The position numbers were made by a program, and so were the translations under genes. Below are positions 1 to 4,628 of a stretch of DNA of 5,002 bases, piece by piece. Below the pieces are notes generated by a model. The model was given only the letters and a program-made list of their open reading frames with translations. It did not search any database and was not told where the DNA came from. The stretch is from assembly GCA_003539375.1 (NCBI GenBank), contig DPPH01000102.1:1-5002 (forward strand), in the 5' to 3' direction. The number at the start of each line of letters is the position of its first letter. Within the stretch, counting starts at the first letter, position 1. Source of the DNA: Clostridiales bacterium (GTDB lineage: Bacteria; Bacillota; Clostridia; Tissierellales; Dethiosulfatibacteraceae).

Positions 1-106
1 CTATCGGCAGTAAAACCATAATTTTAATCTTAGGTTTTAAAGCTCGGAGATGTATTTATTTGTTAATTATCATTTTAACACTTTGAAACACCTATGTAAA
101 GATTAT

Positions 107-173
107 AGTAAATTTAAATTTAATAATAAAAATATATAATTTTTATTTATTTTTTCAATATAATAAATTTACT
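107..173. repeat. Nested AT-only inverted repeats
   Basis: An outer 10-bp stem (107-116 with 164-173) encloses an inner 9-bp stem (125-133 with 139-147, loop ATATA). A perfect 14-bp palindrome, TAAATTTAAATTTA, lies at 109-122. The inner hairpin is followed by a T-rich run (140-155), so it could act as a weak terminator for a gene entering from the left. In sequence this AT-rich such matches also arise by chance. Confidence 0.3.
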
Positions 174-190
174 TTTATAATATTTTAGGG

Positions 191-219
191 TTGAAAATTA
201 AATGTTTAGGTCTTATTAT
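191..219 (+). promoter_or_regulatory. Candidate sigma-A promoter, forward
   Basis: TTGAAA at 191-196 and TATTAT at 214-219 are separated by exactly 17 bases; each hexamer has five of six consensus bases. Transcription would start near 226, heading into the hairpin at 292-333, so the product would be only about 110 nt. No gene of normal size lies downstream on this strand. It drives either a small RNA or the tiny reading frame at 274-315, or it is a chance match in AT-rich DNA. Confidence 0.4.
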
Positions 220-273
220 ATAAGAAAACTAGATACATTTTATATAGTACTTATAGAAAATAGGTGGGTTATT

Positions 274-315
274 GTGGAAATAGTAATGATAAAAATAAGA
301 AGAGATATTCATTAA
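274..315 (+). CDS. Possible 13-codon leader peptide or micro-ORF
   Basis: A GTG codon at 274 is preceded by a good Shine-Dalgarno sequence (AGGTGG at 262-267, 6-base spacer). It opens a 13-codon frame, MEIVMIKIRRDIH, that stops with TAA at 313-315 inside the loop of the 292-333 hairpin. It lies about 50 bases downstream of the predicted start from the 191-219 promoter. The promoter, ribosome binding site and terminator are in a sensible order, but the peptide resembles nothing I know and may not be made. It could instead be the remnant of a longer gene, or part of a non-coding RNA. Confidence 0.2.
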   Translation: MEIVMIKIRRDIH

Positions 316-333
316 AATATCTCTTCTTATTTT
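292..333 (-). terminator. Rho-independent terminator of the hydratase operon, possibly bidirectional
   Basis: A perfect 18-bp stem (292-309 with 316-333) with a 6-base loop begins one base past the hydratase stop codon (TAA at 337-335, minus strand). Read on the minus strand, the stem runs into a T-rich stretch. Read on the plus strand, it ends in TTATTTTCTT. It can therefore also stop a short forward transcript from the promoter at 191-219. Confidence 0.8.
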
Positions 334-334
334 C

Positions 335-1120
335 TTATATAATATTCAGAGAAACACTTCCTATCCTGTCGAATTTCACCTGGATATAATCTCCACTAGA
401 GATTCCCATAAGAGGAGTTAAAGATCCAGAAAGTATTACTTCTCCTTTTTTTAAAGGTTGTCCTAATTCAATCATTTTATTAGCTAGCCAAACCACTGAA
501 TTAATTGGATTACCCATTACTTCAGCACCAGCTGCAGTAAATTCCAATTTACCGTTTTTATATGAAGTCATGCCTAATAGTGATAAGTCAATGTCATCTA
601 TTTTCGTCATTTTATCACCAACTACTATTCTAGCATAAGAAGCGCTGTCAGCGACGGTATCAAATATTTTTATTTTCCAGTCATTAAATCTAGTATCTAC
701 AACTTCAAGAGCAGGCATAATACCTTCTGTAGCAGAAATTACATTCCAAGGTGTAACTACAGGGCCTAAAAGATCTTCTTTAAGTATAAATACTATTTCA
801 GCTTCTATTTTAGGTTGGTTTAATTTACTTATGTCTAGTTCCTGGTTGTTTTTTAGGAGTCCTTTGTCTGTTAGTATTCCATAATCTGGTTCATATACAC
901 CGAACTGGTTTTGTATTCCTTTGCTGGTAAGACCTATCTTTTTACCGATTATTTTTTCTCCTCTAGTGGTTTTTAACCTAACTACTTCTTCTTGAATTTT
1001 ATAGGAGTCAAAAATAGTAATATCCTTATATTTTTTACTTAATTTTACAACAGGTATGCCAGTGTCTTCTGCTTTTAATAAATTTTTTGATATTTCTTGG
1101 ATTAAATTATTATCAAACAT
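335..1120 (-). CDS. 2-oxo-enoate hydratase (MhpD/HpaH family)
   Basis: This 261-residue cytosolic enzyme belongs to the family that adds water to 2-hydroxy-dienoates (2-keto-4-pentenoate or 2-oxo-hept-3-enedioate) to give a 4-hydroxy-2-oxo acid. The metal ligands fall at the E. coli MhpD positions: E106 and E108 in IEAEI, and E139 in PALEV. Also visible are GKKIGLTSK (59-67), EPDYG (77-81), DTVAD (154-158) and WLANKM (211-216). The ATG at 1120 has AGGAGA 5 bases upstream. It is the last gene of a leftward operon, 11 bases after the aldolase, which performs the next step. The first half looks closer to HpaH, while the DTVADSAS region looks closer to MhpD, so the exact substrate is undetermined. 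The family call is firm. Related fumarylacetoacetate-hydrolase-fold decarboxylases are the main alternative. Confidence 0.88.
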   Translation of the reverse strand: MFDNNLIQEISKNLLKAEDTGIPVVKLSKKYKDITIFDSYKIQEEVVRLKTTRGEKIIGKKIGLTSKGIQNQFGVYEPDYGILTDKGLLKNNQELDISKLNQPKIEAEIVFILKEDLLGPVVTPWNVISATEGIMPALEVVDTRFNDWKIKIFDTVADSASYARIVVGDKMTKIDDIDLSLLGMTSYKNGKLEFTAAGAEVMGNPINSVVWLANKMIELGQPLKKGEVILSGSLTPLMGISSGDYIQVKFDRIGSVSLNII

Positions 1121-1131
1121 TTACATCTCCT

Positions 1132-1902
1132 TTATTTTCTTAGTTTTTTTAAAGTTTTTTTATAGGAATTAATTAAAAATGATGCATCCATACTTAAAGC
1201 TATGCCATCATACCCATCTTGGATTAATTCTGCAGCTCCTTCTTCTGTACCGGTGTAAATAAAGCATGGTTTTTGGGCTTTATTACAAGCATTTTGAATT
1301 TTATTCAAAGAATCTTTAAAATTTTGTGAATTAAAATCAGCAGGAGCACCTAAGGCTGTGGATAAGTCATAGGGACCGATAAAAATACCGTCTATTCCAT
1401 CTAAAGCAAGTATTTCCTCTATATTTTCTAAACAACCTAAAGTTTCACATTGAGGTATAAGCATAGTTTCTTCATTGCTTACCTTAAAGTATTCATCGAT
1501 ATTACCGGCTAGGCTTTCGTAACCAAAGCCGGAAGTTCTTCCTAAAAATACTCCTCTTTTCCCAACAGGATGATATTTTCCCCATTCCACAAGTTTTTTT
1601 GCTTCATCTACTGTTTCCAAGTTTGGTATTATAAGGCCCTTAGCTCCTAAATCTAGGTTTTTTAATATCGAGGGTCTAGTTATATCCTTAACTCTCACAA
1701 AAGGTGTCAGACTTGATAATTCAGCTGTACGGACGTATTCAAGAGTGCTTTCTGTATTAAAAGGACCGTGTTCACAGTCTATTATCATGAAGTCGATTCC
1801 AGACATAGCTAAAGCTTCTACTGTTTGACAGCTTCCAAGTTCAAAAAAAGTTCCTATAACTGTTTCTTTATTCTTTAGTTTTTCTTTAACATAGTTTTTC
1901 AT
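1132..1902 (-). CDS. HpcH/HpaI-family class II aldolase
   Basis: This 256-residue protein is a metal-dependent pyruvate aldolase of the HpaI type. Known members split 4-hydroxy-2-oxo acids, or 2-keto-3-deoxy sugar acids, into pyruvate and an aldehyde. The key residues match E. coli HpaI: H45 in IDCEHGP, the pyruvate-binding R70 in FVRV, and metal ligands E153 in QCE and D179 in GPYDLS. GKRGV (114-118) precedes a GRTSGFGYE segment where substrate-specific loops vary. The ATG at 1902 has AGGAGG 8 bases upstream. The gene lies 22 bases downstream of the DUF3810 gene and 11 bases before the hydratase, so co-transcription is likely. Pairing with the hydratase suggests a 4-hydroxy-2-oxo acid substrate. 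A sugar-acid aldolase role (GarL or YfaU type) cannot be excluded from sequence alone. The length is normal and nothing is broken. Confidence 0.88.
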   Translation of the reverse strand: MKNYVKEKLKNKETVIGTFFELGSCQTVEALAMSGIDFMIIDCEHGPFNTESTLEYVRTAELSSLTPFVRVKDITRPSILKNLDLGAKGLIIPNLETVDEAKKLVEWGKYHPVGKRGVFLGRTSGFGYESLAGNIDEYFKVSNEETMLIPQCETLGCLENIEEILALDGIDGIFIGPYDLSTALGAPADFNSQNFKDSLNKIQNACNKAQKPCFIYTGTEEGAAELIQDGYDGIALSMDASFLINSYKKTLKKLRK

Positions 1903-1924
1903 ATTAATTATCCTCCTAAAATGT

Positions 1925-3022
1925 TTAATGAATTAATTTATCTTTATATGCCTTAATGAATAATTCCGTAACTCTTGAATAACTTAATATACCTTCAGGT
2001 TGGTTACTTGCTTTTAAAAATTTATCATTAAGATTATTGTGAGCCTGGTTAACTTTTTCTACAATATGCTGATCCCAAAAATTAACTCTCTTTTTAATAT
2101 CTTCTAATACTTCAGTTGATCTCAGGTTGGATATTTCTCTATATAATTGAGGGTCGCTTTTATAAAGAGAATTACCTACATATACCATCATTGCCTGATA
2201 ACCTGAATACTTGACAAAAATATCATCATGATAATGACAGGCTAGAAATCCAATAAAGTTTGCATCATCTTCAGCAGAAAAACCTTTTTGATGAGCTATT
2301 TCGTGGCTTGCTATAAATGGTTTAGAAAAACTAGGCACCATGTAATTAATATTTGCTTCAGAAAAAAAAGGAAGGTATATTCCTGTATAACCACTGGATG
2401 AAAAAAATCTTGAGATGATTAAAGGTTTTACTGAAACTTTACCGGAATCAATAAAAGGATACTTTTTGCTAGCATTTTCATAACCCTTATAAATAGATTT
2501 AAGTACAACTTCATCATTTTTTTCTTCTAAATCATACTTAATTAATAAATCTTTTAACCTGTTTGTTTCTAATACTAAAAATTCATAGGATGTAGTTAGA
2601 TCTTCTAATCCTATATCTGAGTCATTTAAGTCAAATATATATTCTATACTTTCCCTATAATTATTTAATCCCCAGGCTATCTGATAGTAACTCAGGTTAA
2701 AAAGAAGTATAAATACAATTAGAAGAGTCAAGAAGATTGAATCGGTAACTTTTTTGTAAGCTAAATTTTTAAAAGATAAAATTAAAAGAAGTATTAATAC
2801 TAAAACTTGAAAACCTATCAAAAGTTCACCTAAGGAAAAAGAAAAATTACCGCTCAACAAAGAAAGAGGTCTATTAATAATTAGATAAAAATTCCTAGAA
2901 TAGTATTCTTCGATAAATAGAGGAAAATTTTTAGCTAATTGAACCAATATGATATTGAAAAATATTAAGATAAGGTTAGTATAGATTAGTGTTTTTATCT
3001 TTTTTAAATTAGCTTGAAGCAT
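1925..3022 (-). CDS. DUF3810-type membrane-anchored HEXXH protein
   Basis: This 365-residue protein has three predicted membrane segments at about 11-30, 64-84 and 95-113. Lysine-rich cytosolic stretches (KKIK at 7-10 and K85-K91) predict N-in topology and place the large C-terminal domain (about 115-365) outside the membrane. That domain holds SGYTGIYLPFFSEANIN (210-226) and SHEIAHQKGF (239-248) followed by EDDAN (251-255). H240, E241 and H244 form a zinc-protease HEXXH motif, with E251 a plausible third ligand. This signature fits DUF3810, whose activity, to my knowledge, is not established; proteolysis is inferred from the motif. The ATG at 3022 has AGGTGA 4 bases upstream. It heads the operon with the aldolase and hydratase, although no functional link is obvious. 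All putative catalytic residues are intact. Confidence 0.82.
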   Translation of the reverse strand: MLQANLKKIKTLIYTNLILIFFNIILVQLAKNFPLFIEEYYSRNFYLIINRPLSLLSGNFSFSLGELLIGFQVLVLILLLILSFKNLAYKKVTDSIFLTLLIVFILLFNLSYYQIAWGLNNYRESIEYIFDLNDSDIGLEDLTTSYEFLVLETNRLKDLLIKYDLEEKNDEVVLKSIYKGYENASKKYPFIDSGKVSVKPLIISRFFSSSGYTGIYLPFFSEANINYMVPSFSKPFIASHEIAHQKGFSAEDDANFIGFLACHYHDDIFVKYSGYQAMMVYVGNSLYKSDPQLYREISNLRSTEVLEDIKKRVNFWDQHIVEKVNQAHNNLNDKFLKASNQPEGILSYSRVTELFIKAYKDKLIH

Positions 3023-3036
3023 TCAATCACCTTTTA

Positions 3037-3064
3037 ATTATGTATAAATATATTTTAACATCAA
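3037..3064 (-). promoter_or_regulatory. Weak candidate promoter of the leftward operon
   Basis: On the minus strand TTGATG (3064-3059) and CATAAT (3042-3037) are separated by 16 bases. The predicted start would fall near 3030, inside the ribosome binding site at 3032-3027, leaving almost no leader. The real promoter may therefore lie a little further upstream, for example with TAAAAT at 3057-3052 as -10. Some promoter for the three-gene operon must lie in the 3023-3141 gap or near it. Confidence 0.25.
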
Positions 3065-3120
3065 TATTTACTTTTAACTAGAATAATATTTAAATTTCTT
3101 AACATATGATATAATATTTA
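3063..3120. repeat. Three direct copies of AATATTTA in the divergent promoter region
   Basis: Exact copies occur at 3063-3070, 3085-3092 and 3113-3120. The last two belong to a longer 10-base repeat, ATAATATTTA (3083-3092 and 3111-3120). The third copy overlaps the tag -10 box. TTAACAT also occurs twice, at 3055-3061 and 3099-3105. They could be an operator shared by tag and the leftward operon, but the DNA is so AT-rich that chance is a fair explanation. Confidence 0.25.
3107..3115 (+). promoter_or_regulatory. Extended -10 promoter of tag
   Basis: TGATATAAT at 3107-3115 is a perfect extended -10 element (TG, one base, TATAAT). No good -35 hexamer lies 16-18 bases upstream, which is typical of extended -10 promoters. 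The start would be near 3122, giving a leader of about 20 nt that contains only the GGAGG ribosome binding site at 3131-3135. Confidence 0.65.
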
Positions 3121-3141
3121 CAAAAATATAGGAGGTTTTAA

Positions 3142-3690
3142 ATGAAACGATGCGAATGGGTTGGAGATGACCCTTTATATATTAAATATCACGACGAAGA
3201 ATGGGGTAAAGAAAATCATGATGATAGAGTACATTTTGAGTTTTTAGTTTTAGAATCAGCTCAAGCGGGACTGAGCTGGATTACTGTGCTTAGAAAAAGA
3301 GAAAACTACAGAAAACATTATGAAAATTTTCAACCGGATAAAGTAGCAAATTTCGATGAAAATAAGATAGAAGAAATGCTTAAGGATCCAGGAATAATTA
3401 GAAATAGAAGAAAGATTGAAGCTTCTATTAATAATGCCAGGAGATTCTTAGAAGTACAGGAGGAATTTGGATCTTTTGACAAATATATCTGGTCTTTTGT
3501 AGATAATAAACAGGTAGTCAACAACTGGAGTACCATTAAAGAAGTTCCAGCTAAAACAGAACTTTCCGACAAGATTAGTAAAGACTTAAGGAAAAGAGGG
3601 TTTAAATTTATAGGGTCTACCATAATTTATTCTCACCTTCAAGCTGTTGGAATTATAAACGACCATACAAATTATTGTGATTTTAAATAA
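3142..3690 (+). CDS. tag: DNA-3-methyladenine glycosylase I
   Basis: This 182-residue cytosolic base-excision repair enzyme removes N3-methyladenine from alkylated DNA. It aligns almost without gaps to the 187-residue E. coli Tag. The structural zinc ligands C4, H17, H175 and C179 are all present, as are the base-recognition residues Y16, E38 and W46. Other family landmarks are CEWVGDDPLYIKYHDEEWG (4-22), QAGLSWITVL (41-50), GIIRNRRKIE (84-93) and KRGFKFIGSTIIYSHLQA (150-167), ending in NDHTNYC. The ATG at 3142 follows GGAGG at a 6-base spacing. It is transcribed divergently from the DUF3810 operon from its own extended -10 promoter. Its 3' end carries only a weak hairpin, so some read-through into the stress-protein gene is possible. 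Nothing is missing or truncated. Confidence 0.97.
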   Translation: MKRCEWVGDDPLYIKYHDEEWGKENHDDRVHFEFLVLESAQAGLSWITVLRKRENYRKHYENFQPDKVANFDENKIEEMLKDPGIIRNRRKIEASINNARRFLEVQEEFGSFDKYIWSFVDNKQVVNNWSTIKEVPAKTELSDKISKDLRKRGFKFIGSTIIYSHLQAVGIINDHTNYCDFK

Positions 3691-3716
3691 ATAATGAAAA
3701 TAAAACTCATTATTTA
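3688..3716 (+). terminator. Weak hairpin overlapping the tag stop codon
   Basis: A 10-bp stem (3688-3697 with 3707-3716, loop of 9) starts within the TAA stop of tag. Only two pairs are G-C, and no T-run follows on the forward strand, so it would be a poor terminator. It may mainly protect the 3' end of the mRNA. Confidence 0.3.
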
Positions 3717-3786
3717 ACTAAATAAAGTATAAAAATCTAAATACGTGGTAAATATATAGTAAAGATATTATATAAATCCATATTAA

Positions 3787-3794
3787 AGAGGTGG
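3787..3794 (+). promoter_or_regulatory. Ribosome binding site fixing the universal stress protein start
   Basis: AGAGGTGG lies 5 bases before the ATG at 3800. The in-frame GTG at 3791 sits inside this site and has no suitable site of its own, so ATG 3800 is preferred. Confidence 0.7.
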
Positions 3795-3799
3795 AAAAG

Positions 3800-4219
3800 A
3801 TGAAAAAAATTCTAATACCTGTAGAAAATCAGCAGAGCATTGATGAACCTTTAGAAATAGCAGTGGAAATAGCGAAAAAATTTGGTAGTGCTATTACTAT
3901 TTTTCATGCTGTAGATTTTCATAAAATACCTAATGAAGTAAAATACGGAGCTTATATAGAAAAAATTTATGAAACTGCAAATAAAAATAACTTCATGGAT
4001 AAAGTAGTTAAGCTATACGAAAATGAAGGTATAGAAACGAACTTTAAGGTAATTGAAGGTGACGCGGCTTCTGAAATAATTGATGAAGCTGAAAAAGGCG
4101 AATACGACTTAGTAATAATGGAAACTCACAGCATGAAGGAAAATAAAAGATTTCTACTTGGAAGTGTAACAAACAAAGTTGTTCACCATATTAAGGTTCC
4201 TATACTAGTTGTGAAATAA
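3800..4219 (+). CDS. Universal stress protein (UspA family), degenerate nucleotide motif
   Basis: This single-domain, 139-residue cytosolic protein has the Usp alpha/beta fold. The N-terminal strand MKKILIPVEN is followed by a helix (about 16-28) and ITIFHAVD (32-39). The C-terminal part holds YDLVIMETHS (102-111), RFLLGSVTNKVVHH (117-130) and a final strand VPILVV (133-138). ATP-binding Usps carry G-2X-G-9X-G(S/T). Here the spacing is exact, but the first two glycines are E108 and S111; only G121-S122 is kept. The usual Asp of PVDGS is E9. This resembles the non-ATP-binding UspA branch, so a signalling role without bound ATP is likely but unproven. It lies 109 bases after tag, ends before a strong terminator, and is probably transcribed alone or by read-through. 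I see no clear promoter of its own. Confidence 0.9.
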   Translation: MKKILIPVENQQSIDEPLEIAVEIAKKFGSAITIFHAVDFHKIPNEVKYGAYIEKIYETANKNNFMDKVVKLYENEGIETNFKVIEGDAASEIIDEAEKGEYDLVIMETHSMKENKRFLLGSVTNKVVHHIKVPILVVK

Positions 4220-4248
4220 GTTACTCCTATAATATATATTATTCAAGT

Positions 4249-4280
4249 AAGTCCCCGACTTTCGTTGGGGATTTATTTTT
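4249..4280 (+). terminator. Strong rho-independent terminator after the stress protein gene
   Basis: A GC-rich stem, TCCCCGAC (4252-4259) with GTTGGGGA (4264-4271), has one G-T wobble and a TTTC loop. It extends by up to three weaker pairs to 4249/4274 and merges into TTTATTTTT (4272-4280). It insulates the upstream genes from the next operon. There is no T-run in the other direction, so it works forward only. Confidence 0.9.
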
Positions 4281-4306
4281 GATGAATTATATAATTTTAC
4301 ACGATG

Positions 4307-4315
4307 TGTTATAAT
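4307..4315 (+). promoter_or_regulatory. Extended -10 promoter of the CC-protein/ArsA-like operon
   Basis: TGTTATAAT at 4307-4315 is a complete extended -10 element. The -35 position 17 bases upstream (TTATAT, 4287-4292) is poor. Transcription would begin near 4321-4322, leaving a leader of about 16 nt made almost entirely of the ribosome binding site. It is the same promoter type as that of tag. Confidence 0.65.
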
Positions 4316-4325
4316 AAAAGAAAAA

Positions 4326-4333
4326 AAGGTGAT
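4326..4333 (+). promoter_or_regulatory. Ribosome binding site selecting a TTG start
   Basis: AAGGTGAT lies just upstream of the TTG at 4338 at a normal spacing of 4-5 bases. The alternative GTG at 4329 is part of this very site, and would lie only about 8 nt from the predicted mRNA 5' end with no site of its own. Confidence 0.65.
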
Positions 4334-4337
4334 AAAT

Positions 4338-4619
4338 TTGGATAATAAAAAGGAAATATTTGAAAATTTAAAACTATTTATTAAGTCGGCTTTTGATTTT
4401 AAAGAAAATTCCATGTATCACATAAAGAAAGAAGCTTACGATGAAATGGACAACTTTATGCTTTTATGTTTTGGTGACTTATTAGGTATACCGGTGCCAA
4501 CATCCTACTATATGCTGGAACTTCTTCCTTACTTGGCAGAAGACTTAGAAGGATGGGAGAGAAGAATTATGGCTAGGAAAAGTGTTTACGGAGATAGGTG
4601 GGGAGATTTTTGCTGTTAG
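4338..4619 (+). CDS. Small protein with C-terminal Cys-Cys ('cory-CC-star' type)
   Basis: This 93-residue protein starts at TTG and ends exactly in Cys-Cys-stop (WGDFCC, 88-93). I recognise it as resembling the small proteins called 'cory-CC-star', named for that ending and, as I recall, often beside ArsA-like ATPases. The function is unknown. The first 35 residues are charged and likely helical. The conserved-looking core is CFGDLLGIPVPTSYYMLELL (44-63), then LEGWERRIMARKS (70-82). There is one further cysteine, C44, no signal peptide and no clear membrane segment, although 40-66 is fairly hydrophobic. The next gene's AGGAGG overlaps this gene's stop codon and its ATG follows 9 bases later, so the two are co-transcribed and probably translationally coupled. 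A metal- or redox-active tail serving the ATPase is a reasonable guess only. Confidence 0.75.
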   Translation: MDNKKEIFENLKLFIKSAFDFKENSMYHIKKEAYDEMDNFMLLCFGDLLGIPVPTSYYMLELLPYLAEDLEGWERRIMARKSVYGDRWGDFCC

Positions 4620-4628
4620 GAGGTCAAT

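Larger units (their letters stand above)
1..290. other. AT-rich region without a convincing gene
   Basis: I find no supported protein gene in this stretch. Frame 3 on the forward strand is open from the left edge to a TGA at 84-86 (27 codons, hydrophobic end). It could be the tail of a gene entering from the left, but an open run that short is not evidence by itself. The rest is almost pure A/T, with AT-only inverted repeats at 107-173 and a forward promoter at 191-219. The region most likely separates two transcription units. Confidence 0.5.

Noticed and set aside
3..86. Open frame entering from the left edge (27 codons, hydrophobic)
   Set aside because: Too short to tell from chance in AT-rich DNA; no recognisable motif. 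It is mentioned only as a possible gene tail.
3330..3623. 97-codon reverse-strand frame inside tag
   Set aside because: It lies wholly within a firmly identified gene on the other strand and shows no family motif; it is a shadow frame.
3720..3790. Promoter for the stress protein gene (TATTAT at 3766-3771)
   Set aside because: No acceptable -35 at 16-18 bases and no extended -10 TG; in such AT-rich DNA a lone -10-like box is not support.
4205..4414. 69-codon reverse-strand frame across the terminator and the CC-protein start
   Set aside because: It runs antisense through a clear terminator, promoter and ribosome binding site, and its product is low-complexity and unrecognisable.
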